DNA from: JAUIAS01 sp030425395
GTDB lineage: Bacteria > Pseudomonadota > Alphaproteobacteria > Rhodobacterales > Rhodobacteraceae
Assembly: GCA_043553855.1 (NCBI GenBank)
Contig: CP121336.1
Span: 992,001-1,056,000, forward strand
DNA: 64,000 nt
Direction: 5' to 3'
This document shows positions 24,122 through 33,359 of this stretch, in pieces. The position numbers and the translations under genes were made by a program. Positions within the stretch are counted from its first letter, which is position 1; the number at the start of each line of letters is the position of its first letter. The notes under the pieces are model-generated. The model was not told where the DNA came from and made no database searches. It saw nothing but the letters and a program-made list of their open reading frames with translations.

Positions 24122-25741
24122 TCAGGCCCGCCCCGTTGGAAACGGGCTGCGGTCTGCGTGAGTCATCATTTGGTAAGCAAGATGTTCGAACATTTCGGCG
24201 CGCAAACCGGCATAGGCCGGATCGTCGAAAAGATTGGCCATCTCGTGCGGGTCGTTCTGAAGATCATATAGCTCTCCCCATTCGGCCCCTTCGTAAATCG
24301 ACAGGCGATAGCGTTGAGTCAGGACCGAGCGGACGCGCACGGGTTGGTCAAACCCCAATGCGGGTTCATGCCCATCTTCTTCGATCAGAACTGAGTCCGC
24401 CCCATCTTGGGAGGGGTCGTTCAGGCTGGGGGCCATGTCCGTTCCCTGCATCCCCCAAAAGGGTGCCAGACCGGCGCGCAACAGGATCGTGCGGGCAATA
24501 TCGACAGTGCTGTGCAAGGCTTTGGTTGGCTGTCCCGCATGAGGTTGCCCCGGCTCGCTCCAGATGAATGGCACCTTGATCAAACCCTGATAATGCAACG
24601 CAGCCTTGAGCATCAGCCCGTGGTCGCCCATAAAATCGCCATGGTCGCTCATGAAGATCACGACGGTATTTTCAGTCAGTTCAAGCTCATCAAGCCGCTG
24701 CATGATCTGACCGACACCGTCGTCGATCATCGAAATCATGCCATAGGTCAGCGCAATGGATTCGCGGGCCTCACGCTCGTTCACCGCGTAGGGCAGCGTG
24801 CCTTGGGTGTTTGCCGTTCCTTCAGCCCGCGCGCGCCTCATGTGCTCCAACGCCGGGGTAGCCGGATCGCCACCATCACACAAAGATAAGGGTGCGGGTA
24901 TGGTATCGGGATCATACATATCCCAATATTTTCCGGGTGGCGTGAATGGATGATGCGGATCGGGGAATGACGCCACCAGAAAGAACGGCGTCTCGGGATC
25001 TTCCTTCACGTCTTGCAGGCTTTGCAACATGCGATCCACGACATAGCGGGTCGGATAGAGCTCTTCCGGGATGCGTGTGCGATAGGCTTGCGGTGTAACA
25101 TAGCGCGGATCGGGTTCCGCGTTTTCGGGACCAATAAGGCTTTCGACATTCGGATCCTGCGATCTGGCCCAGCGCCGCCAGCTGCCACCCACGACGTCGC
25201 CATGCATGGTCGACAGATCAATCTTGCGAAAGCCATAATAGGGCAAGGTGGGTTCGTGCGACGGATCTTTGGCCCAAAGCTGCGTGTTTTCCTGTTCGTA
25301 GTCTCCGTCCGACCACATCCCCAAACGTGCCTCTGAGGCCTCGGGATCAGGCTTGACCAGCCCATCGTCAGACGGGCGCGGCATCATTGCCTCGCGTCCG
25401 GTCATGTTTTGCAGATGCGATTTTCCAACCAATTCCGTGTGGTAACCCGCACGGCGCATCAGCTCTGTCATCGTATTTGACGACAGGCTCAACGGCGCAC
25501 CGTTACAATGAGCACCATGCAGCGACGGCATTCTACCGGTGAACAAGGTCGCCCTGTTTGGCATGCAGATCGGAATCGAGACATAGAAGTTTTCGTATCG
25601 CCGCCCACGTTCCGAGATCATATCGATATTCGGGGTTTTCAGGATACTGTTGCCCATGCAGGACAAGTGATCGGCGCGCTGCTGATCAGTTATGATGACA
25701 AGGAAATTTGGTTTTTTGGAAGGCAAAGTCTGGTGCCCCAT
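24122..25741 (-). CDS. Type I sulfatase (formylglycine-dependent, arylsulfatase/choline-sulfatase superfamily)
   Basis: About 539 residues from the ATG at 25741 (MGHQTLPSKKPNFLV); the frame is open further upstream to 25840, so the start is uncertain. The formylglycine signature C-M-P-N-R-A-T-L-F-T-G is present in the cysteine form. Metal-site residues appear in ITDQQRADHLSC and FMSDHGDFMGDHG, and GKSHL and PDPHHPFTPP are family-typical. There is no clear cleavable signal, so it may act in the cytosol on an imported sulfate ester, although the longer start includes a hydrophobic stretch. A maturase is not seen in the window. First gene of the TRAP/amidohydrolase operon. Confidence 0.9.
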   Translation of the reverse strand: MGHQTLPSKKPNFLVIITDQQRADHLSCMGNSILKTPNIDMISERGRRYENFYVSIPICMPNRATLFTGRMPSLHGAHCNGAPLSLSSNTMTELMRRAGYHTELVGKSHLQNMTGREAMMPRPSDDGLVKPDPEASEARLGMWSDGDYEQENTQLWAKDPSHEPTLPYYGFRKIDLSTMHGDVVGGSWRRWARSQDPNVESLIGPENAEPDPRYVTPQAYRTRIPEELYPTRYVVDRMLQSLQDVKEDPETPFFLVASFPDPHHPFTPPGKYWDMYDPDTIPAPLSLCDGGDPATPALEHMRRARAEGTANTQGTLPYAVNEREARESIALTYGMISMIDDGVGQIMQRLDELELTENTVVIFMSDHGDFMGDHGLMLKAALHYQGLIKVPFIWSEPGQPHAGQPTKALHSTVDIARTILLRAGLAPFWGMQGTDMAPSLNDPSQDGADSVLIEEDGHEPALGFDQPVRVRSVLTQRYRLSIYEGAEWGELYDLQNDPHEMANLFDDPAYAGLRAEMFEHLAYQMMTHADRSPFPTGRA

Positions 25742-25898
25742 CGAAGATGGCTTTGGCAAGAACAATGCGACCATCCCACAAATGCAGCAAACGGAAACGC
25801 GATGAATTCCTCTCAGTGAAATGTTGTGCAACTGTTTCACTATTTTTGAAGAATGCCGGATAGAATAGTTCCATGGCAGTCCGAATCGGAGATTTAGG

Positions 25899-25998
25899 AT
25901 GCAATCACTGGATCGTGGACTGGCGGTTATTCAATGCGTGATCGAAAACGGACCATGCGGCTTGCACCAGATACACAGACTTCATGACACTCCCTGGC
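25899..25998 (+). pseudogene. IclR-family regulator, 5' fragment
   Basis: MQSLDRGLAVIQCVIENGPCGLHQIHRL is a typical IclR N-terminus leading into the HTH. It then runs directly into IS256-type transposase sequence (WQEVIPFFAF...). The remaining HTH and the first half of the effector domain are missing. It is divergent from the sulfatase operon, 157 bases from the sulfatase start, so it was probably the local regulator. Confidence 0.75.
25967..25996. repeat. Direct repeat, copy 1 (about 29 bases)
   Basis: ACCAGATACACAGACTTCAT followed by GACACTCCC occurs here and again at about 26279-26307, in the same orientation, flanking the IS256-type fragment. True IS ends would be inverted, so this pair reflects recombination or duplication rather than a simple insertion. 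Confidence 0.8.
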
Positions 25999-26252
25999 AG
26001 GAGGTAATCCCGTTCTTCGCTTTCGATCCCGCGATCCGCAAGATCATCTACACCACCAATGCCATCGAAAGCCTGAACCGGGTAATCCGGAAATCGATCA
26101 AGACGCGCGGTTCATTCCCAACCGAGGAGGCCGCGACGAAGCTGATCTACCTGGCCATCCGCAACTTCGAGAAAGGAGGACGGAATGTCCGAGAGTGGTT
26201 TGCCGCCCGCAATCAATTCGCTATCATGTTCGACGAACGCTTCAATGCGTGA
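25997..26252 (+). pseudogene. IS256-family transposase C-terminal fragment
   Basis: The frame reads WQEVIPFFAFDPAIRKIIYTTNAIESLNRVIRKSIKTRG and ends ...WFAARNQFAIMFDERFNA. This is the C-terminal part of a mutator-type (IS256) transposase, including the NAIESLN box with the catalytic glutamate. The N-terminal three quarters are absent. The sequence after the stop (26253-26307) looks like the element's right end. Confidence 0.88.
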
Positions 26253-26278
26253 CCGTATCTGAAACCCGCATGGGCCGG

Positions 26279-26307
26279 ACCAGATACACAGACTTCATGA
26301 CACTCCC
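26279..26307. repeat. Direct repeat, copy 2
   Basis: The second copy of the repeat described at 25967. It is followed by IclR C-terminal coding sequence, whose frame stays open through the repeat (QIHRLHDTPPFPIKPSPHG). Confidence 0.8.
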
Positions 26308-26712
26308 CCCTTTCCTATCAAACCCTCACCGCACGGGCACCAACCGGACATGTTGCTTACGGCGGTAGGTCGGGCCTATCTGGCGTTCTGTGGTGATGAA
26401 GAACGCGAAGAAATCATCACGAGCATCAGAAAAGCTACTCCCGCGCATCCCGAGTTGCGAGACCCCAGAACGCTAAACGAATTGCTTCGCGAGACACGCA
26501 AGCAAGGTTTTGGTGTGCGCAGCAAGATCAAGAACGACGGGTTCAGCGCAATTGCCGTTCCTGTCATGATAAAAGACAGCCCCGCGGCCTGTATCAATCT
26601 GTTCTTCTACAGAACCGCCGTTTCACAAGAAAACATCGCATCAGACCATCTCGAACGGTTGACAGCCGCAACGCAAGAAATCGCGACCGCCATCGAAACA
26701 GGCAACAACTGA
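26282..26712 (+). pseudogene. IclR-family regulator, 3' fragment
   Basis: PFPIKPSPHGHQPDMLLTAVGRAYLAFC followed by DGFSAIAVPVMIKDSPAACINLFFYRTAVS corresponds to the second half of an IclR effector domain (about 120-140 residues). It is in a different frame from the 5' fragment and separated from it by transposase sequence. No functional regulator can be made. The ATG at 26350 is internal to the old gene. Confidence 0.78.
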
Positions 26713-26906
26713 CTGTTCAAGAAGATCCACCATTTCCCAGACCACTTGGATCGACAACTCAGGCAGTATCACAGGTCGCTTTCGCACAGGGCGCTGACCC
26801 GACTTCCCGGCTCAACCGCACCAGCCAGTCATCTGCCGATGTCGATGGCGACGCGCACGAGACAAACGCCGCGCGTGACATTTGATGCACGCAGTTGCGC
26901 GAAACG

Positions 26907-29198
26907 TCAGAGCGCAAGCGAAATTCTGGCACCCTTCGCCCGCGAACAGCACGTCATCATCCGCGTGCCCGCGGCACGCTCCGCCTGTGTCAGAACGCGA
27001 TCACGATGATCAATCTCGCCAGCAGTCACCGTCGCTTCGCATGATCCACACAGCCCTTCCTTGCAGTCGCAGGTGATATCTATACCCGCCTCAATCAGGG
27101 CCTGATGCAAGGTTTGGTCCGGGCCCACGGACAGCGTCAGCCCGGAATCCGTCAGGTCGACCTCAAAGGCATGTTCGTTCTCGGGGTCCAGAAGATTTTC
27201 GACCGCGCTGAAATGTTCGAAATGCAGGCTCTGATCTGGCCAGTCTTTGGCCAGCCCCTCCAGCTCCGTCAACAGCCTTTCGGGTCCACACGCATAGACG
27301 GGTTTCGCCGGGCTACAGCCTTTGGTGATCTGCGCCAGTTCCATCCTCTGGCCTTGGTCTCTCGGATAGAGTGTCAGGCAGTCACCGTGATCTTGTCGGA
27401 CACGGGTCAGCAGCGGCATCTCGGCAAGCCTGCGCCCGGCAAAATGCAGCTCATAAGGCTTGCCCGCTGCCTTGAGACGGTCAGCCATGGCAAGGATCGG
27501 TGTGATTCCGATACCCCCGGCGATCAGCACGTGTCCGTCCGCGGCATCCCCCAAATGAAAATGGTTATGCGGCCCGGTCACGCTGACCTCGCCCCCGGAA
27601 GCAAGCGTATTGTGGAAATAAACGGATCCGCCACGCCCCTCGTCTTCGCGCAAAATGGCGATCTGCCAGAGATCGAGATTTCCCGCATCACCACACAGCG
27701 AATATTTGCGCACATAATTCCCAACGATCAGGTCGATATGTGCCCCGGCGCTCCAGGCCGGCAGCGCGCGCCCACGCGGGTCTTCCAAAGTCAGGTAGAG
27801 CACCTTGTCGCGAGTCTCGGCCACGACCACCTTGAGCTGGCGGATGATCGAATGCTTATCCGGCGGACCGACAGGAAAATCCATCGGCGGACGGATGGAT
27901 GCGGGATCCACTTTCTCGGGATTGAGCGCAGGGTCCCATTCCACCCACACCTGTTTTGGGCCGCGAAACGAGATATTGGCTGGAAATTCGAATTCTTGAT
28001 CCGGCTTCAATTTCACATGCGGCAAACGCCGGGCAAATTCATCCAGAAAGATGCGCATTTCCATGCGTCCGATGTTCTTGCCCATGCATTGGTGGCTGCC
28101 ATAGCCAAAGGTCAGGTGGTCGACAGAATTGTCGCGGTAAAGGTCCAGCAGATCGGGATTTTCGAACTGGCGTTCGTCGTGATTGGCCGAGGCGGTGGCC
28201 ACCAAGATCTTGGCACCCTTTGGAATGGACACGCCGCCTATCTCGCAATCCTGCGTGGCCTGTCGCCGCCAAGCAGCAATCGGACCGGAGTGGCGTAGAC
28301 ATTCTTCTACCGCATTGGGGATCAGGTTCGGGTTCTCGATTATGTCTTGCCAGACGCCCGGTTGACTGAGGAGCATGCGAAACGCATTAGCCGAGGCATT
28401 GGCCGTCGTTTCGTGCGCGGCCACAAGGATCGCCATCATCATCGAATGCAGATAGGATTCCGTCACGATCTCCGGGTGCTTCAGATGCTGCCGTATGCTC
28501 GTCTGCATCCAACCCGGTGCGTCGGGGTTGGCTTTCATCTTTTCCAGAATTCGGCCTGAGGCCTGCCAGAACTTGCCCACCGCTTCCGCCACGGCAAGTT
28601 GCTCCTCGGGCTCTGGGCGGCCCCATGTGTTCGTCGTATGGGCCACGGAAAAGGATTTGAGGTCTTCGATGTCTTCCTCATCCACGCCCAGGAATTTCAG
28701 CGCCACGATCTGAGGAATTTCCCAAAACATGTCCGCCACAAGTTCGGCGCGGCCCTCGTCGACGAACCGGTCCATGGCCAAGCGCGTCTACTCGCGCACC
28801 ATAGGGGCATGATGTTCCAGACGTTCCGGCAGAAAGTCTTCCATCAACAAACGCCGACGCTGCATATGCGCAGGTTCATCTTCGTTCACCAAAGTCCTGT
28901 TGAGCGCGTAACCATAACGGTTCAGAATCTCGGCGGCCTCGGGCGGCGATGGGGTAATTTTCTCAAGAACGATAGAGGGGGAAAACAGGATATTGTCGCG
29001 GAACACCGCCTTAACGTCCGCGAACCTGCTGACGATCCAGTAGCCAAGACGGGGATTGTAGAAGACCGGCTCCTGCGCGCGCGCCCATCGAAGCGCCTCG
29101 GCGGGATCAAGTCTAAAGTCATCGCCGAAGGCATCGAATTTCTCGGCAAAAGCTGAAATCGGGCATCCAGCTGACGCTTTTCCAGATTGTTCCTGCAT
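26907..29198 (-). pseudogene. Self-sufficient cytochrome P450 (CYP116B/P450RhF-like) with one in-frame TAG
   Basis: The domain order is P450 heme domain, FMN/NADH reductase of the phthalate-dioxygenase-reductase type, then 2Fe-2S ferredoxin. Heme ligand motif: FGYGSHQCMGKNIGRMEMRIF; I-helix: LVAAHETTANAS; FMN/NAD part: RKYSLCG...HVLIAGGIGITPILAM; iron-sulfur: CDCKEGLCGSC. The start is placed at the ATG at 29198 with AGGGAAG upstream. A single TAG at 28788-28790 separates HHAPMVRE from TRLAMDRF; both sides are in the same frame and read normally, giving about 763 codons in all, close to P450RhF. Without readthrough only about 136 residues would be made. A sequencing error, a recent nonsense mutation or readthrough are all possible. 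Confidence 0.85.
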
Positions 29199-29481
29199 CC
29201 ACTTCCCTGCTTTCCCAACCCATCGCCCTGGCGCTGTTACCTGAGCCTGATCCTGAGCCTGCTGATAAACTCGCGATGCAAAATGTCTTTCGCAAGCCAC
29301 TCATGGAAAGTTTCCATTGAATGGAAATTTTCACTGGAGTTTCATTTTTTCGCACCAGACAGGTGGCGTGATCGGTCACAAACCGCTTCGAAACCCGGAC
29401 GGTTCAAGGATTGCAGAAACGCACGGCTCTACCTCAACCCACCGCCGTCCGGGTCTTGAAAGTCACGCTCTTTACCCAGGC

Positions 29482-31032
29482 CTAAAACAGCACAGAGGGC
29501 AGCCAAGTCGCGAGTGACGGCAGCAACCATATCAGCACAACGCCAACAACCTGTATGCCGATAAACGGGGCAACGCCGGCATAGATATGGCCTGTCGTCA
29601 CCTCTTTTGGCGCAGCACCACGCAGGTAGAACAGAGAAAAGCCGAATGGAGGTGTAAGGAAGCTGGTTTGAAGATTGATCGCGATCAATACGCCAAGCCA
29701 GATAGGGTCATGGCCCAGCAATATAAGTGTCGGAGTGACCAGCGGCAGGACGATGACCGAGATTTCCACAAAGTCCAAAAAGAACCCCAGGAAGAAGATG
29801 AAGATCATGCAGAAAACCAGCGCGCCGGTTGCGCCGCCAGGCATATTGCTGAGAATTCCAGCCACACGCTCTTCGCCGCCCAAACCGATGAAAACGAGGC
29901 TGAAGATACCTGCCGAAAGAATTGTGGCAAATATCATGGAAGTCATGGTCAGGGTCGATCCAATTGCCTCCTGAACAACGCGCTCTTTGATCGCCGAGCG
30001 CAGAGCAATCAGCACAGAAACTGCGCCTATGACGGCCAGTCCGGCATAGACGATGCCCAACGCAAATGCACCATTGCTGAGGTCATCCCTCTGAAAACGC
30101 ACAGGGAAAGCCCCGGCGAGGATGCCAAGCGCAATAAGCGCCGCGACCCCCAGGAGGATCAGTCTGGGGTTTACACCCATCTTGTGTCCGGTCATCAGCA
30201 GCGCCCCCACGGCTCCTACAGAAGCCGCTTCGGTCGGGGTGGCGACGCCGCCCAGAATGGCACCCAGCACAGCGAAAATGAGCAGAATCGGCGGCACAAT
30301 GGCACCGATGACCTCTGCGCGATCAGGCTTGGCCAGATCAGCGGGCGCAGGCGGCATGTCGTGCGGGCGAATCCAGCCCCGCACAAGGATGTAGATCAGA
30401 TAGAGGCTGACAAGCAGAAGGCCGGGTATCATTGCGGCGGCAAAAAATTGGCCGACAGAAAGGGCCTCAACCGAGAACTTGCCCTGCTCATACTGGGCCT
30501 GCTGAAAGGAATTGGACATGACATCCGCAAGGATGATCAGAAGGGTTGAGGGCGGGATGATCTGCCCAAGCGTTCCAGCCGTACATACGATCCCCGAGGC
30601 GACACGCGGATCATACCCGGCGCGCAACATGGTCGGCAGCGCGATCATGCCCATTGCAACGACAGTCGCACCGACGATGCCTGTCGATGCGGCCAGCAAC
30701 GCGCCAACCAGCACAACGGAAATGCCAAGGCCACCGCGCAGCTGTCCAAAAAGACGACCCATCGTATCGAGCAGCTCTTCTGCGATACGGCTTTTCTCCA
30801 GAACCGCCCCCATCAGAACGAACAGAGGGATCGCGATCAGCACATTGTTGGATAAAAGCCCGAACACCCGCTGGCCGGTCGCGCCGAGTAAGCTGATATC
30901 CATGTGACCAGTGTACCAGCCGAAATAGGCAAAGAAGACGGCAACGCCAGCAATGGAAAAGGACACGGGAAAACCCAAAAGGATCGCCCCCATGAGAGCG
31001 GCGAACATAATGAGATCAAGATATTCCATCAT
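29482..31032 (-). CDS. TRAP transporter large permease (DctM type, long form)
   Basis: 516 residues with many hydrophobic helices, longer than the usual 430, as in the TRAP subfamily for mannitol/chloroaromatic-type ligands. Family segments include GATVVAMGMIALPTMLRAGYDPRVASGIVCTAGTLGQIIPPS and SFLTPPFGFSLFYLRGAAP. The start overlaps the DctQ stop by four bases (ATGA). It is the last gene of the operon that begins with hutI. Confidence 0.93.
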   Translation of the reverse strand: MMEYLDLIMFAALMGAILLGFPVSFSIAGVAVFFAYFGWYTGHMDISLLGATGQRVFGLLSNNVLIAIPLFVLMGAVLEKSRIAEELLDTMGRLFGQLRGGLGISVVLVGALLAASTGIVGATVVAMGMIALPTMLRAGYDPRVASGIVCTAGTLGQIIPPSTLLIILADVMSNSFQQAQYEQGKFSVEALSVGQFFAAAMIPGLLLVSLYLIYILVRGWIRPHDMPPAPADLAKPDRAEVIGAIVPPILLIFAVLGAILGGVATPTEAASVGAVGALLMTGHKMGVNPRLILLGVAALIALGILAGAFPVRFQRDDLSNGAFALGIVYAGLAVIGAVSVLIALRSAIKERVVQEAIGSTLTMTSMIFATILSAGIFSLVFIGLGGEERVAGILSNMPGGATGALVFCMIFIFFLGFFLDFVEISVIVLPLVTPTLILLGHDPIWLGVLIAINLQTSFLTPPFGFSLFYLRGAAPKEVTTGHIYAGVAPFIGIQVVGVVLIWLLPSLATWLPSVLF

Positions 31033-31526
31033 AGTGCTGGCCTTTGCAAAACAAGCCGGATCAACAAAGACACCGACTGAAGCATCACAAGAACGCAGAA
31101 TGCGGGGATCAGCGTCTTCATCAAAAAGACGGCTTCGATGCCGCCAACCGAAAGCGGGCCTTCAAGAATTTTCCACGAGTTGCGCACCGAGGGCCATGAC
31201 CAGTAAAGCAATGCAGCCATGGAGGGCAGCAGCAAGAATACATGGCCGAAAATATCAATCAGTCTTTGGGCCTTGGGGCTGGCCTTGGCATAGAAAACGT
31301 CAACGCGGACATGTTTATCGACCAACAGGGTATAACCCGCCCCAAGCATGAAGAGGGTGGCATGCATGTAAAGGACACTTTCCTGAACCGCGATGGAATT
31401 CACACCAAAGGCATAGCGGCCGACGACGATGGCGAATTGCACCAGCACCATGAACAGCGCGAGCCAGCGGATCAGAGTGGCAATCCCGGTGTTGAACGCA
31501 TCAATAGAACTCGCCAGTTTTTCCAT
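31029..31526 (-). CDS. TRAP transporter small permease (DctQ type)
   Basis: 165 residues with four hydrophobic helices and the DctQ pattern VVGRYAFGVNSIAVQESVLYMHATLFMLGAGYTLLVDKHVRVDVFY. It lies between the DctP and DctM genes, 62 bases after the DctP stop, and is translationally coupled to DctM. Confidence 0.92.
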   Translation of the reverse strand: MEKLASSIDAFNTGIATLIRWLALFMVLVQFAIVVGRYAFGVNSIAVQESVLYMHATLFMLGAGYTLLVDKHVRVDVFYAKASPKAQRLIDIFGHVFLLLPSMAALLYWSWPSVRNSWKILEGPLSVGGIEAVFLMKTLIPAFCVLVMLQSVSLLIRLVLQRPAL

Positions 31527-31587
31527 CTGCCTCTCCCAAAACGATAGGATGCCTGCGCGAAGGTTACCCCCGCGCAGGCCGGTCGCA

Positions 31588-32673
31588 TTAGTACCCCATA
31601 ACCGCTGCGCGCGCGTTCATCTGGCCATTGTCGGCATAGACCATGTAGCTCCCGACGGAATCGCGATATGCGACAAAGCTTTCCGCGATGCGCTTGACCA
31701 ATTCGTCATCGTCTTGACGCAATTCGTCGATGACTTCTGCGGCGGCTTTGCCCATTGCGGTGATCACGTCCGCGGGGAACATTTTCACCTGCACACCCTC
31801 ATCTGAGACCAACTTACGCAAAGAGGCTGCGTGTTTTGTCGTGTATTCGGTCCAGACCGGGTTGTAGAGACTTTCGCAAGCAAGGCTGACAACCTGTTTC
31901 AGATCATCAGGCAAGCTGTTGAAGGCTTCTGCATTCACACCGCATTCTTCGGCCGAGGAAGGCTCGCCGACACCGGGCCAGTAGTAGTTTTTGGCAACCT
32001 GGTGATAGCCAAGCGCGCTGTCTGTCCAAGGACCGATAAACTCACCGGCATCCAACGCACCAGTTTGCAGAGCCTGGAACATCGCCGGACCGGACATGGC
32101 TTCCGCCGCCATTCCCATTTTCGCCGCCATTTCCGAGGCAAGCCCGGTCGTCCGGAACTTCATGCCCTTGAGGTCTTCGGCCGACTTGATCTCGTTGCGG
32201 AACCATCCCCCCCATTGCGGGCCGGAATTGCCGCAGAGGAATGGCTTGATGCCGAAACGGCCATACATCTCATCATAGAGCGCCTGACCGCCGCCATGGT
32301 AAAGCCAGCCGAATTGCTCATCCGCGCGCAACCCGAAGGGCTGCGAACCGAACAGCAGGATGCCTTTGGATTTGGATCCCCAATAGGCGGGAACGGCGTG
32401 ATAAAGCTCGGCCGTGCCTTCGCTGACAGCGTCAAATACGCCGCGGCCCGGGACAAGCTCACCGGCAGGGAAAAGACGCACTTCGATCCGACCGCCCGAC
32501 AATGTCGTGATGCGATCGGCAAGTATTTGCGCTGCAACCCCCGGCCCGGGCAGGTTTTTTGGCCAAGCTGTGACCATCTTCCACTGGCGCTTGTCCTGCG
32601 CGAGCGCGGGAGCCGCGAGGGTGGCGGCGGCGGTGCCGACGCCTGCGGCGGCAAGAAATTTACGTCTGTCCAT
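31588..32673 (-). CDS. TRAP transporter substrate-binding protein with Tat signal
   Basis: About 361 residues from the ATG at 32673, preceded by AGGAG. The N-terminus MDRRKFLAAAGVGTAAATLAAPALAQ is a twin-arginine signal. The mature part (WKMVTAWPKNLPGPGVAAQILADRI...GGRIEVRLFPAGELVP) matches the DctP subfamily that includes 2-oxoacid binders such as TakP. The stop of the flavin reductase gene is 11 bases upstream, so this transporter is read from the hut operon. An organic acid of histidine catabolism, such as urocanate, is a plausible ligand (inference). Confidence 0.88.
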   Translation of the reverse strand: MDRRKFLAAAGVGTAAATLAAPALAQDKRQWKMVTAWPKNLPGPGVAAQILADRITTLSGGRIEVRLFPAGELVPGRGVFDAVSEGTAELYHAVPAYWGSKSKGILLFGSQPFGLRADEQFGWLYHGGGQALYDEMYGRFGIKPFLCGNSGPQWGGWFRNEIKSAEDLKGMKFRTTGLASEMAAKMGMAAEAMSGPAMFQALQTGALDAGEFIGPWTDSALGYHQVAKNYYWPGVGEPSSAEECGVNAEAFNSLPDDLKQVVSLACESLYNPVWTEYTTKHAASLRKLVSDEGVQVKMFPADVITAMGKAAAEVIDELRQDDDELVKRIAESFVAYRDSVGSYMVYADNGQMNARAAVMGY

Positions 32674-32683
32674 CTGTCGTCTC

Positions 32684-33355
32684 CTAGTTGGTTTTGGTTG
32701 AGGTTGGTTTTCCTTCAAGGCCGTCTTCCGCGACCCCTGATGCACTTGGGATACGCATTTCAAACGTCTCGCTGACGCGTGCGTAGTCATAGTAACCCAT
32801 GCGGGCGATGGGCTGGATTTTGGGGATGTCGATTTTGCCCGATGGCAGGATCACATCGTCTGCCACGTGCAGGCGCATGACCTGCCCATAGACCACATCA
32901 ATACTGCCCACAGGGCTATTGCCGGGCAGACGATGCGTCGAAAGGTATTTGCACTCAAAATGACATGGGCTTTCAGCGACTCTGGCACCGGGCGCGACGA
33001 TACATTCCGCTTTGGTGACGCCCGCGCGTTCGAATTCGTCTTCTTCCGGGCCAAGAGCCATGGCCGAGATATTGACCGCGTCACGCAAATCATACGTGGC
33101 CATGTTCCAGACAAACCAGCCCGTTTCTTCTGCGTTCAGCACCGTGTCCTTCCGCCGTCCGTCAGGATATTGGTTGGCAGCGAACATCACCATAGGGGGA
33201 TCGAAGGTCAGGTTCTGCCATTGGCTATAGGGGGCCAGATTGTGCACGCCATCCTTGCTGACCGTCGAGAGCCAGCCAATCGGGCGCGGCACCGTGCAGG
33301 CCTTGAACGGCGAAAATGGCAGCGGGCAATCTTCGGAGTTGGGGTCGTAGTGCAT
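32684..33355 (-). CDS. Flavin reductase family protein (DIM6/NTAB type)
   Basis: About 223 residues from the ATG at 33355, four bases after the hutU stop. The flavin-reductase-like FMN-binding split barrel is shown by VPRPIGWLSTVSKDGVHNLAPYSQWQNLTFDPPMVMFA and NAEETGWFVWNMATYDLRDAVN. Such proteins bind FMN and reduce it with NAD(P)H or act as flavin oxidoreductases. Its place inside a hut operon suggests a step or repair role linked to histidine catabolism, but the reaction is not known to me. Confidence 0.85.
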   Translation of the reverse strand: MHYDPNSEDCPLPFSPFKACTVPRPIGWLSTVSKDGVHNLAPYSQWQNLTFDPPMVMFAANQYPDGRRKDTVLNAEETGWFVWNMATYDLRDAVNISAMALGPEEDEFERAGVTKAECIVAPGARVAESPCHFECKYLSTHRLPGNSPVGSIDVVYGQVMRLHVADDVILPSGKIDIPKIQPIARMGYYDYARVSETFEMRIPSASGVAEDGLEGKPTSTKTN

Positions 33356-33359
33356 CGGC

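Noticed and set aside
27105..28298. Plus-strand frame of 397 codons
   Set aside because: Opposite the P450-reductase fusion, whose heme and iron-sulfur motifs are certain.
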